64,000 nucleotides of DNA, taken from the NCBI RefSeq assembly GCF_052115385.1, contig NZ_JBFRGP010000011.1, positions 82,914-146,913 of the forward strand. The letters run 5' to 3'. The notes under the pieces were generated by a model that searched no databases, had not been told where the DNA came from, and worked only from the letters and a program-made list of their open reading frames with translations. Source of the stretch: Dyella_D sp052115385. GTDB taxonomy: Bacteria > Pseudomonadota > Gammaproteobacteria > Xanthomonadales > Rhodanobacteraceae. Below are positions 50,108-58,855 of this stretch, in pieces (within the stretch, counting starts at the first letter, position 1; each line of letters starts with the position of its first letter). The translations under genes and the position numbers were made by a program.

Positions 50108-52543
50108 ATGCACCAGCGATACAGCACGCTCGCGTCCGCCCTGCTGCTGGCCCTGTCCGCCGGCGCCGCCGCCCAGGACGCGGGACAGAGCGCCACGCCC
50201 GCGCTGGCCACCGACAAGGCCAAGAATCTCAGCACGGTGATCGTCACCGGCACCCGCGCCGACAACCGCACCGAAAGCAGTTCGCTGACGCCGATCGACG
50301 TGGTCTCGGCCAAGGTGCTGCAGCAGACCGGCACCACCGAGCTGTCGACCGCGCTGTCGCGCATCATCCCCTCGCTCACCTTCCCGCGCCCGGCCGCCGC
50401 CGACACCGCCGACTCGCAGCGCCCCGCCCAGTTGCGCGGCCTTTCGCCGGACCAGGTACTGGTGCTGGTGAACGGCAAGCGCTGGCATCCCGGCGCGATC
50501 CTGCTCACCAACGGCGTGCTGGGCCGCGGCGCGCAGGCGGTGGATCTCAACACCATCCCGATGGCGGCGATCGACCATATCGAAGTGCTGCGCGACGGCG
50601 CATCCGCGCAATACGGCTCCGACGCCATCGCCGGCGTGATCAATATCGTGCTCAAGGGCGGCGCCGACGGCGGCGCGGTGGAACTGAGCGGCGGCCAGTA
50701 TTCGGCCGGCGACGGCCGGCAGTGGAAAGGCTCGGCCAGCTTCGGCCTGCCGCTCAACAACGACCAGGGCTGGCTGCGCTTCACCCTGCAGGACGGCCAT
50801 CAGGACTACAGCAACCGCGCCGGCCCCAACCGCACCCGCGCGTGGGAAGGCACCACCCAGCGCTACGGCGACCCGGAAGTGGGCGACCACAATCTGTTCC
50901 TCAACGGCCAGTACAAACTTGGCGCCTCGGCCGAGCTGTATGCGTTCGGCCATATCGGCAAGCGCGACAGCACCTCGCCGGCGTTCTTCCGCAACCGCGC
51001 CAACAGCAATTCGGTGCCCTCGCTCTATCCCAACGGCTACCTGCCGCTGGAGAACGCCGACTCGCTGGACCAGTCGCTGGTGCTCGGCGTGCGCGGCAAG
51101 ACCCCCGGCGGCTGGCGCTGGGACGTCAGCGCCAACTACGGCGGCAACCGCGTCTCCTACGCCACCAACAACAGCGTCAACCGCGCCTTCCTGCACGACT
51201 TCGGCAGCAGCCCGACCAGCTTCCACGACGGCATCCTGTCGGCCGCGCAGCAGGCCTTCGACGTGGACCTGGCCAAGGAGTTCTCCACCGGCTGGCTGCC
51301 CAATCCGGTGACCCTGGCCTTCGGCGCCGAATACCTGCGCCAGAGCTACAAGATCGATGCGGGCGACCTGGCCTCGTACTACACCGGCAGCTCCGGCACG
51401 TCCGGCGGCGCGCAGGGCTTCGGCGGTTTCCAGCCGGCCAATGCCGGCTCGCATGCGCGCCATGACGTGGCCGAGTACGTGAGCCTGGAAACCAACCTTA
51501 CCGACAAGCTCGGCAGCTCGCTGGCGGTGCGCCACGAGCATTACAGCGACTTCGGCAACACCACCTCCGGCGCGCTGGCGCTGCGCTACGACTTCACCGA
51601 CCGGTTCGCCCTGCGCGGCAGCGCTTCCACCGGCTTCCGCGCACCGTCGCTGGCGCAGCAGAACTACTCGTACGTCTCCTCGCTGTTCTTCGGCGCCGGC
51701 AATTCGCTGGGCCTGCCGCAGGGCATCTACAACACCGGCATCGTGCCCTCCACCAGCAAGGTGGCAACCTTGCTGGGCGGCGAGCCGCTGAAGCCGGAGA
51801 AGTCGCGCAACTTCACCGCGGGTGCGGTGTGGAACCCGATCGATCCGCTCAACCTCAGCATCGACGTGTACCAGATCAAGATCGACAACCGCATCGCGCT
51901 GTCCAGCAACCTGGCCACCAACTCGGCGGCGGTGCACAACTACCTGGTCGCCAACGGCGTCACCGAACTCAATTACAGCGGCATCGCCTATTTCACCAAT
52001 GCGGTGAACACGCGCACCCGCGGCGTGGACCTGGTGGCCAGCTATCTTTTCGACTTCGGCAACGCCGGCACGCTGCAGACTACGCTCAGCTACAACTACA
52101 ACAAGAACAAGGTCACCGACCTCAAGCCCAATCCCGCCGCGCTCAACGCGCTGGGCCTGAACCTCAAGCGCATCGACCGCCGCGACCAGTACGGCCTGCT
52201 GGCCGACACCACGCCGCGCAGCAAGCTGATACTCAGCAGCCTGTACAGCGTGGACCGCTGGAGCGTGAGCGGCACGCTGACCCGCTACGGCAGCTTCGTC
52301 TCCTACAACTCGACCACCGCCACGCTGGACCAGAAGTTCGACAGCAAATGGCTGCTCGACCTGGCGCTGAACTACAACCTCGACCGCTGGAGCTTCACCC
52401 TCGGCGCGGACAATGTGTTCAACACCTATCCGAACCGGGTGATCCCCGCCAACGACAACAACGGCACCCTGCCCTACTCGGTGTTCTCGCCGTTCGGTTT
52501 CAACGGGGCGTATGTGTACGGGAAGCTCGCGTACCGGTGGTGA
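50108..52543 (+). CDS. TonB-dependent outer-membrane receptor
   Basis: This encodes 811 residues. A signal peptide (1-22) is followed by a TonB-box-like LSTVIVTGTRADNRTESS, the plug domain with GLSPDQVLVLVNGKRWH and VLRDGASAQYGSDAIAGVINIV (in part), and a 22-strand barrel ending in a C-terminal aromatic (YGKLAYRW). RBS GAGGGGAG lies before ATG. The receptor imports a substrate across the outer membrane using TonB energy. It is not the BtuB copy of this window. It converges on the cobalamin operon; ligand could be a siderophore, sugar or vitamin and is not evident. Confidence 0.93.
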   Translation: MHQRYSTLASALLLALSAGAAAQDAGQSATPALATDKAKNLSTVIVTGTRADNRTESSSLTPIDVVSAKVLQQTGTTELSTALSRIIPSLTFPRPAAADTADSQRPAQLRGLSPDQVLVLVNGKRWHPGAILLTNGVLGRGAQAVDLNTIPMAAIDHIEVLRDGASAQYGSDAIAGVINIVLKGGADGGAVELSGGQYSAGDGRQWKGSASFGLPLNNDQGWLRFTLQDGHQDYSNRAGPNRTRAWEGTTQRYGDPEVGDHNLFLNGQYKLGASAELYAFGHIGKRDSTSPAFFRNRANSNSVPSLYPNGYLPLENADSLDQSLVLGVRGKTPGGWRWDVSANYGGNRVSYATNNSVNRAFLHDFGSSPTSFHDGILSAAQQAFDVDLAKEFSTGWLPNPVTLAFGAEYLRQSYKIDAGDLASYYTGSSGTSGGAQGFGGFQPANAGSHARHDVAEYVSLETNLTDKLGSSLAVRHEHYSDFGNTTSGALALRYDFTDRFALRGSASTGFRAPSLAQQNYSYVSSLFFGAGNSLGLPQGIYNTGIVPSTSKVATLLGGEPLKPEKSRNFTAGAVWNPIDPLNLSIDVYQIKIDNRIALSSNLATNSAAVHNYLVANGVTELNYSGIAYFTNAVNTRTRGVDLVASYLFDFGNAGTLQTTLSYNYNKNKVTDLKPNPAALNALGLNLKRIDRRDQYGLLADTTPRSKLILSSLYSVDRWSVSGTLTRYGSFVSYNSTTATLDQKFDSKWLLDLALNYNLDRWSFTLGADNVFNTYPNRVIPANDNNGTLPYSVFSPFGFNGAYVYGKLAYRW

Positions 52544-52554
52544 CCAGCTCCTGC

Positions 52555-52646
52555 AGGTCGGGGGGAGCCGCAGGCGAACCCCGACAGCGCGATGCGCCTG
52601 GAGGTGGTCATGTTGGGGTTCGCCTGCGGCTCACCCCAACCTACGC
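52555..52646. repeat. Family A inverted repeat, copy 6
   Basis: Left arm AGGTCGGGGGGAGC-CGCAGGC-GAACCCCGACA (about 52555-52585) and right arm TGTTGGGGTTCGCC-TGCGGC-TCACCCCAACCT (52611-52642) pair with a few mismatches. The cobS stop (TAG, 52641-52643) is formed by the repeat's own CTACG end. It lies between the convergent receptor and cobS. Confidence 0.88.
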
Positions 52647-53357
52647 CGTTGCCGCGGCAATCAGCACCGCAGCTTCGGTGAGTTCGGTCAGCGCGCCGCA
52701 GGTGTCGCCGGTCATGCCGTCGAGGCGGCGCAGGCAGGCGTGCCGCCACAGCGCGAACAACAAGCTCGCGACGATCAGCGACACCACACCGCGTAGACCC
52801 GCGAAGAGACATCCCACCGCGACCAGCACCAGCACACCGGCCTTGATCGCACGCGACGATGCGGCCAGCCCCTCGCCCAGGCCACCGGCACGCACATACG
52901 GCACGAACAGGAACGCCGCCACCAGCGCGGCGCGCGCCAACAGCGGTGCAAGCAACAAACCGGGCCATGCAGGTGCGCTCGCCAGCGCGGCGAACTTCAG
53001 CAGCAAGGTCAGCACCAGGGCGACCACGCCCATCGGGCCGCAGTTCGGGTCCTTCATGATCGCCAAGGTGCGCGCGCGATCGCCGATCCCGCCCACCCAG
53101 GCGTCGGCGCTGTCAGCCAGGCCGTCCAGATGCAACGCGCCGGTCAAGGCCACCCACGCCGCCAGAATCACCGCAGCCGACAACAGCGGCGGCCAGCCAT
53201 GCGTCGCCCAGGCCAGCGCGTAGAGCAAGGCGCCGATCAACAAGCCCACCAGCGGGTACCAGGGCAGCGAACGGGCGCGCGCATCCGCGTCGTCGAACAC
53301 CGTCACGGGTACCGGAATGCGCGTGAGAAAACCGATGGCGACCAGCAGGCCGCGCAT
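52641..53357 (-). CDS. cobS: Adenosylcobinamide-GDP ribazoletransferase CobS
   Basis: This encodes 238 residues, a membrane protein with about six helices. The family marks are AIGFLTRIPVPV at the N-terminus, HLDGLADSADAWVGG with the metal-binding Asp set, and IMKDPNCGPMG. CobS joins AdoCbi-GDP and alpha-ribazole (phosphate) to make the nucleotide loop. It is the last gene of the operon; its stop codon lies within a family A repeat. It overlaps cobC by one base. Confidence 0.96.
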   Translation of the reverse strand: MRGLLVAIGFLTRIPVPVTVFDDADARARSLPWYPLVGLLIGALLYALAWATHGWPPLLSAAVILAAWVALTGALHLDGLADSADAWVGGIGDRARTLAIMKDPNCGPMGVVALVLTLLLKFAALASAPAWPGLLLAPLLARAALVAAFLFVPYVRAGGLGEGLAASSRAIKAGVLVLVAVGCLFAGLRGVVSLIVASLLFALWRHACLRRLDGMTGDTCGALTELTEAAVLIAAATA

Positions 53358-53908
53358 CACACGCCAACCTTCGCCGGCCAAGCCAATCGACGCAGCGACG
53401 CATGCGGCACCTCGATGTTCGCCATATCGCCGTAGCCGCGCCCTTCCACCTCGCAGCGCAGCAGGCGAATCGCACCGCCGTGCGTCACCACCAGCACGTC
53501 GCGACCCTGCGCCTCCGCGGCGACATCATCCAGCGCGGCACCGAGCCGCGCCTGGAACTGCGCGAACGTCTCCGCCCCCGGTGGCGGATGCGCCACCGGA
53601 TCGGCCCAGAACTTCGCCAGGGCGTCGCCCTGCGTCTGCGCCAGGGTTTCAATCGGCACACCCTGCCACGCGCCGAAGTGATATTCGGCCAGGCGCGGAT
53701 CGATCCGCAGCGGCAGCTCGCGCGCCGCGGCCAGCTCGCGCGCGAAATCCGCGCAGCGCCGCAGCGACGAGGACACCACCAGCGCCCAGTCGTGCCCGGC
53801 CACCGCCGCGCGCAGCTGGGTCCAGCCCAGCTCGCTCAGCGGATCGTCGAGCTGGCCGCGATAACTGCGCTGCCCGGTATCGCCATGGCGCAGCAGGTCG
53901 ATGCTCAT
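53357..53908 (-). CDS. cobC: Alpha-ribazole phosphatase CobC (histidine phosphatase family)
   Basis: This encodes 183 residues. LLRHGDTGQRSYRGQLDDPLS (in part) carries the phosphohistidine His; RHGDT replaces the commoner RHGET. A second His lies in VVTHGGAIRLL. The enzyme removes phosphate from alpha-ribazole 5'-phosphate or from adenosylcobalamin 5'-phosphate. It overlaps cobT by 4 nt and cobS by one. Confidence 0.92.
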   Translation of the reverse strand: MSIDLLRHGDTGQRSYRGQLDDPLSELGWTQLRAAVAGHDWALVVSSSLRRCADFARELAAARELPLRIDPRLAEYHFGAWQGVPIETLAQTQGDALAKFWADPVAHPPPGAETFAQFQARLGAALDDVAAEAQGRDVLVVTHGGAIRLLRCEVEGRGYGDMANIEVPHASLRRLAWPAKVGV

Positions 53909-54960
53909 GCTTGCGCCACTCCCGCCTCGGCGAAGGTCGCCATGCCCGCATGCAGCGCGCAGGCCAGGCGCAACAAAGGCACCGCGACCGCCGCGCCGCT
54001 GGCTTCGCCCAGGCGCAGTTGCAGGTCGAGCAGCGGCTCGGCATCCAGCGCTTCGAGCAGGCGCGCGTGGCCGCGCTCGTGCGAACGGTGCGAGAACAGC
54101 ATCCAGGGGCGGCATGCCGGCTGCAGCCGCGCCGCCATCAAGGCGGCTGCGCTGGCAATGAAGCCATCCACCAGCACGGGCATGCCGCGCTGTGCCGCCG
54201 CCACGTAGGCGCCCGCGAGCGCGGCGAGTTCGAAGCCGCCGACGCAACGCAACCACACAAGCGGCGTCGCTGCTTCGCGGTGCAAATCAAGCGCGCGCTG
54301 AACCACGGCTGCCTTGCGTGCGACGCCCGCGTCATCGAGGCCGGTGCCCGCGCCCGCCAACATGCCAGGCGCTACGCCCAGCAGCGCACACGCCAGCGCC
54401 GTGGCCGCGGTGGTGTTGCCGATGCCCATCTCGCCGCCGATGAAAAGCTGCGCACCCGCCTCGTCCGCCAGACGCACGCTCTCCGCGCCGGCCTGCAAAG
54501 CCAAGCCAAGCTGCGCTGGCGACATCGCCTCGCCGCGCGCAAAGTTCGCCGTCTGCCCGGCGATCCACGCGCGCCGCACGCCGGGCAGTTCGCCCGGATC
54601 GTTGACGGTGCCGAGATTCACCACTTCCAGCGAAGCGCCAAGCTCGCGCGCCAGCACGCTGATCGCCGCGCCGCCATGCGCGAAGTTCGCCACCATCGCG
54701 CCGGTCACCGCCTGCGGGAAGGCCGAGACGCCTTCCTCGGCCACGCCATGATCGGCGGCGAATACGCTGATCCAGATTCGTTCCAGCGACGGTTTCACCG
54801 CACCTTGCAGAGCAGCCAGCCGCACCGCCGCCGTTTCGAGCGCACCCAGCGAACCGGGCGGCTTGGTCAGTTGCGCCTGCCGTTCCAATGCCGCGACAGC
54901 GGCGACCGCATCCAGCACACGGCAAGGCCGATCGAGCCATCCGATGGTTTCCACATTCAT
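53905..54960 (-). CDS. cobT: Nicotinate-nucleotide-dimethylbenzimidazole phosphoribosyltransferase CobT
   Basis: This encodes 351 residues. It makes alpha-ribazole 5'-phosphate from the lower-ligand base. Motifs: LTKPPGSLGALE, FAADHGVAEEGVSAFP, GEMGIGNTTAATAL and the C-terminal LRLGEASGAA with the catalytic Glu. ATG at 54960 overlaps the cobU stop. The lower-ligand base itself is not made by any gene in this window. Confidence 0.96.
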   Translation of the reverse strand: MNVETIGWLDRPCRVLDAVAAVAALERQAQLTKPPGSLGALETAAVRLAALQGAVKPSLERIWISVFAADHGVAEEGVSAFPQAVTGAMVANFAHGGAAISVLARELGASLEVVNLGTVNDPGELPGVRRAWIAGQTANFARGEAMSPAQLGLALQAGAESVRLADEAGAQLFIGGEMGIGNTTAATALACALLGVAPGMLAGAGTGLDDAGVARKAAVVQRALDLHREAATPLVWLRCVGGFELAALAGAYVAAAQRGMPVLVDGFIASAAALMAARLQPACRPWMLFSHRSHERGHARLLEALDAEPLLDLQLRLGEASGAAVAVPLLRLACALHAGMATFAEAGVAQA

Positions 54961-55478
54961 GTAAGGCTTCCTTTGAGAGCCAGCGGCAAGCCTGCCGCAA
55001 CGAACAGCACCCGCCCGCACACCGCGGCCAATGCTTGATGCAGGCGGCCGGCTTCGTCGACGAAGCGCCGGCTCAGCTCGCCCATCGGCACGATGCCGAG
55101 GCCGACTTCGTTGCTGACCAGCAGGATCGTGCCGGGCAGGTCGGGCAGCACGTCAAGCAAGGCCTGGCGCTCGCGCGCAAAACGCTCACCGTCGGCGTCG
55201 CCGAGCAGATTGCTCAGCCACAGCGTGAGGCAATCCACCAGCACGCAGCGGTCGGTGCGCGCATGGGCGCGCAAGGCATCGGCCAGCGCCAGCGGCTCTT
55301 CGACGTCATGCCAATGCGCCGGCCGTTGCGCGCGGTGGTGCGCGATGCGCGCCGCCATCTCCGCATCCAGCGCCCGCGCCGTGGCGATATAGACGACCTC
55401 CAGCCCGCTCTCCGCCGCCATCCGCTCGGCCAGCGCGCTCTTGCCCGAACGGGCACCACCAAGGATCAGGCTGCGCAT
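54957..55478 (-). CDS. cobU: Adenosylcobinamide kinase / guanylyltransferase CobU
   Basis: This encodes 173 residues. P-loop GGARSGKS (7-14) binds nucleotide; the His cluster in IAHHRAQRPAHW includes the guanylylated residue; LVDCLTLWLSNLL and VSNEVGLGIVP are conserved. It phosphorylates adenosylcobinamide and then transfers GMP to give AdoCbi-GDP. The start overlaps the cobQ end by 13 nt. Confidence 0.96.
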   Translation of the reverse strand: MRSLILGGARSGKSALAERMAAESGLEVVYIATARALDAEMAARIAHHRAQRPAHWHDVEEPLALADALRAHARTDRCVLVDCLTLWLSNLLGDADGERFARERQALLDVLPDLPGTILLVSNEVGLGIVPMGELSRRFVDEAGRLHQALAAVCGRVLFVAAGLPLALKGSLT

Positions 55479-56941
55479 AGGTCATTCACTCCCAGCAGCG
55501 CGGCAAGGCGCGCGGTATCCAGGTGCGCTTCGACCGCATCGGCCAGCCGTTCCAGGCTCGCTTCGCGCAAGGCGCGCACGTCGATGGCAACCGGCGCGTG
55601 CAGCCCGGCCCAGCGCAGCAGCGCTGCCAATGCCGCGGGTTCGTCGAACAGGCCGTGCAGATAGGTGCCGAGCACTTGCCCGTCGGCGGATAGCGCGCCG
55701 TCCGCGCGACCGTCGTCCAGCCGGCACACCGGCGTGTCGAGCCCCGGACCGCTGCTGCGTCCGCAGTGAATCTCGTAGCCGGCCACTTCCGCTTCGTCCA
55801 GCGCCAGCCGGCCACGCACGCGGCGCAGCTGCTTGTCCGGCTCCAGCACGGTCTCCATCGCCAACCAGCCCAGGCCCGCACTGGACCCCGGCGCGCCTTC
55901 GATCCCATGCGGGTCGTGCACCGCCTGCCCCAGCATCTGAAACCCGCCACAGATGCCGATCAGCTTGCCGCCGTAACGCAGATGCCGCGCGATCGCCTCC
56001 GCCCAACCCTGCTCGCGCAGCCAGGCCAGGTCGGCGCGCGTGGCCTTCGAACCCGGCAGCACGATCAGATCGCACGGCGGCGGCGCCTCGCCCGGACCCA
56101 CCAGGCGCACGTCCAGTTGCGGATGCGCGCGCAGCGCGTCGAAGTCGGTGTGGTTGCTGATGCGCGGCAGGGCCGGTACGGCAACGCGCAGCAGCGCGTC
56201 CTCGCGGCGACCTTGGTCACGCGGCAACGCGTCCTCGGCTTCCAGATGCAGCCCGTGCAGATACGGCAGCACGCCGAACACCGGCTTGCCGGTTTCGCGT
56301 TCCAGCCAGTCGAGGCCCGACTGCAGCAGCGCCATGTCGCCGCGAAAGCGATTGATCACGAAGCCGGCCACGCGCGCCTGCTCGCTCGGCGACAGCAAGG
56401 CCAGGGTGCCGACCAGATGCGCGAACACGCCGCCGCGATCGATATCGGCCACCAGCAACACCGGGCAATCCACCGCTTCGGCATAACCCATATTGGCGAT
56501 ATCGCGATCGCGCAGATTGATCTCGGCCGGACTGCCCGCCCCCTCCACCACCAGCGCCGCGTAGCGCTCGACCAGGCGTGCGTGCGAAGCGAGCACCGCT
56601 TCCATCGCCACCTTCTTGTAGGTGTGATAGTCGCGCGCATCCATATTTCCTACCGCGCGGCCATGCACGATCACCTGCGCACCGATATCGCTCTGCGGCT
56701 TCAGCAGCACCGGATTGAAATCCGTATGCGGCGGCACGCCGGCCGCCTGCGCCTGCACCGCCTGGGCGCGGCCGATCTCGCCACCGTCCTCGGTCACGGC
56801 GGAATTGAGCGCCATGTTCTGCGGCTTGAACGGCGCCACCGCCACGCCGCGTCGGCGCAGCCAGCGGCATAGCGCGGCGACCACGGTGCTCTTGCCGGCA
56901 TCGGAGGTGCAGCCCTGGACCATCAGTACCCGTGCGCTCAT
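55466..56941 (-). CDS. cobQ: Cobyric acid synthase CobQ
   Basis: This encodes 491 residues. An N-terminal dethiobiotin synthetase-like ATPase (P-loop GCTSDAGKS, 10-18; FKPQNMALNS) is followed by a class I glutamine amidotransferase with the nucleophile Cys331 in LIGICGGFQMLG and a late YEIHCGRS with the His. It amidates side chains b, d, e and g of adenosylcobyrinic acid a,c-diamide. It overlaps cobD by 4 nt and cobU by 13 nt. Confidence 0.96.
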   Translation of the reverse strand: MSARVLMVQGCTSDAGKSTVVAALCRWLRRRGVAVAPFKPQNMALNSAVTEDGGEIGRAQAVQAQAAGVPPHTDFNPVLLKPQSDIGAQVIVHGRAVGNMDARDYHTYKKVAMEAVLASHARLVERYAALVVEGAGSPAEINLRDRDIANMGYAEAVDCPVLLVADIDRGGVFAHLVGTLALLSPSEQARVAGFVINRFRGDMALLQSGLDWLERETGKPVFGVLPYLHGLHLEAEDALPRDQGRREDALLRVAVPALPRISNHTDFDALRAHPQLDVRLVGPGEAPPPCDLIVLPGSKATRADLAWLREQGWAEAIARHLRYGGKLIGICGGFQMLGQAVHDPHGIEGAPGSSAGLGWLAMETVLEPDKQLRRVRGRLALDEAEVAGYEIHCGRSSGPGLDTPVCRLDDGRADGALSADGQVLGTYLHGLFDEPAALAALLRWAGLHAPVAIDVRALREASLERLADAVEAHLDTARLAALLGVNDLCAA

Positions 56942-57948
56942 GGCGCCAGCTCCCGCTTCGTTTCGACCATGCGCCAGCTTGCCAGCGCCGCATCGAGCCG
57001 CGCGAATGCCGCGGCGTCGCCGGGCAGGCCGAAGCGCAGGCTGTGCGGCTGCTCGAAACGGCGCACCAGCACGCCCTGCCGCGCCAGTGCGCGTTGCAGC
57101 GCGCTCGCGCGTTCGTCGCGGCGCCATTGGAAGAACGCGCAACCGGCGTCCGGCGCCAGCCCGTGCCGCGTGAGCAGGGCGGACAGGCGTGCGCTCGTCG
57201 CCTGCAAGCGTTCGCGCTGCGCCGCCTGCCAGTCGGTATCGGCCAGCGCCAGCTTCAGTACGTGGCGCGTCGGCCCGCTCAAGGTCCACGGCCCCAGGCG
57301 TTCGCGCAGCGCCACCAGCAGCGCGGGCTCGGCGCAGACGAAGCCGGCACGCGCACCGGCCAGGCCGAAGAACTTGCCGACCGAGCGCAGCACGATCAGG
57401 CCGGGCAGCGCCTGCGCCGCGCACAGGCTGCTCTCGGGTGTGGCATCGATAAAAGCTTCGTCCACCACCAGCCAGCCGCCGCGGCGGGCCAGCGTGGCAT
57501 GCAGTGCGCGCAGCGCATCGGGTTCGAAGCGTTCGCCGCCGGGGTTGTTGGGGTGGATCAGCACGACCACGTCGTAACGCGCCGCGCGGGCGAACAGCGC
57601 CTCGGCCGATGCGCGCTCCACCGTGTGCCCTGCGCGCTGCCAGGCATGCGCATGCTCGGCATAGCCCGGATCGAGCACACCCACGCGCGAACGATCGCGC
57701 AAGGCGGGCAAGGCCTGGATCGCGGCCTGCGAACCGGCCACCGGCAGCAGCGACGCCTGCCCGTAATAGGCGCGCGCCGCCTCGATCAAGCCATCGTCGT
57801 CCTCCGGCAGTCGATGCCAGGCGGAAGCCGGCAGCGGCGGCACCGGCCAGGCGAATGGGCTGACGCCGGTGGAGAGATCGAGCCAATCCGCGGCAGGAAT
57901 GCCGTACTCGTGCGCGGCGCGCAGCAGGCGTCCACCGTGTTCAAGCAT
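56938..57948 (-). CDS. cobD: Threonine-phosphate decarboxylase CobD
   Basis: This encodes 336 residues, a fold-type I PLP aminotransferase-like enzyme. Marks are HGGRLLRAAHEYG near the N-terminus, IHPNNPGG, VVDEAFID and the PLP lysine Lys192 in RSVGKFFGLAGARAGF. It makes (R)-1-amino-2-propanol phosphate, the linker of the nucleotide loop (the gene is called cobC in Pseudomonas nomenclature). It overlaps cbiB by 8 nt. Confidence 0.94.
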   Translation of the reverse strand: MLEHGGRLLRAAHEYGIPAADWLDLSTGVSPFAWPVPPLPASAWHRLPEDDDGLIEAARAYYGQASLLPVAGSQAAIQALPALRDRSRVGVLDPGYAEHAHAWQRAGHTVERASAEALFARAARYDVVVLIHPNNPGGERFEPDALRALHATLARRGGWLVVDEAFIDATPESSLCAAQALPGLIVLRSVGKFFGLAGARAGFVCAEPALLVALRERLGPWTLSGPTRHVLKLALADTDWQAAQRERLQATSARLSALLTRHGLAPDAGCAFFQWRRDERASALQRALARQGVLVRRFEQPHSLRFGLPGDAAAFARLDAALASWRMVETKRELAP

Positions 57949-58855
57949 GACGGCCTCCCGCGACCAGCGTCGCCAACCCGATCGCCAGCCACCACCACAG
58001 CACGCCCCGGCGCACCAGGCGCAGCGCTCGCCGGATCGCCTGCGCATCCGGCGCAGCGCCCTCGCCGAGCACGGGACGTTCCTCCCACACGCCTTCATAA
58101 GGCGCGGCGCCACCGAGCCGCACACCGAGCGCGCCTGCACCGGCGGCCATCACCGGGCCCGCATTCGGGCTGTCCCAGGCGGGCGCCTGTCCGCGCCAGC
58201 AACGCCATGCGCGGCGGGCATCGCCGAGCAGCGCGTACGTCACGGCCGTCAGCCGCGCGGGTACGAAATTCAACACGTCGTCGATACGCGCCGCCGCCCA
58301 GCCGTAGCGCTCATAGCGCGCATTGCGATAACCCCACATCGCATCCAGCGTATTGGCCAGCCGATACAGCACCGCACCCGGCGCACCGAGCAGCAGGAAC
58401 CAGAACAGCGCGCCGAACACCGCGTCGCTGCCGTTCTCCAGTACCGATTCGGTCGCGGCCGCTGCCACCTGCTGCTCGTCCAGCAGCGCGGTATCGCGGC
58501 TCACCATGCGCCCCACCGCCGTGCGCGCAGCGACGAGATCGCCAGCATCCAGCGCATCCGCCACCGGCAAGGCGTGCTCGCCCAGGCTGCGCAGGCCCAC
58601 GGCGAGATAGAGCATCGCCGCGGCGAAGACGACGACGCCCCACGCTGGCAACCACCACGCCAGCAGCCAGCTCAGCAGCACCGGCGGCAACACCGCCACA
58701 CACCACGCGACGACGCCCGACCCACGCGCGTCGCGATACAGCCGCGCCTCGATCGCCCGCGCCCACCCACCGAACGCCACCAGCGGATGCGCCCTGCGCG
58801 CTTCGCCCAGCAGCACATCCAGCAACAGCGCCAGGGTGAGCGCCAGCGCCGTCAT
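57941..58855 (-). CDS. cbiB: Adenosylcobinamide-phosphate synthase CbiB
   Basis: This encodes 304 residues, a multi-helix inner-membrane protein. Typical motifs are LLLDVLLGEARRAHPLVAFG at the N-terminus (in part), MVSRDTALLDEQQVAAAATESVLENGSDAVFGALFW (in part) and NTLDAMWGYRN. It attaches the aminopropanol linker to adenosylcobyric acid. It overlaps cobB by 4 nt. Confidence 0.95.
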   Translation of the reverse strand: MTALALTLALLLDVLLGEARRAHPLVAFGGWARAIEARLYRDARGSGVVAWCVAVLPPVLLSWLLAWWLPAWGVVVFAAAMLYLAVGLRSLGEHALPVADALDAGDLVAARTAVGRMVSRDTALLDEQQVAAAATESVLENGSDAVFGALFWFLLLGAPGAVLYRLANTLDAMWGYRNARYERYGWAAARIDDVLNFVPARLTAVTYALLGDARRAWRCWRGQAPAWDSPNAGPVMAAGAGALGVRLGGAAPYEGVWEERPVLGEGAAPDAQAIRRALRLVRRGVLWWWLAIGLATLVAGGRHA

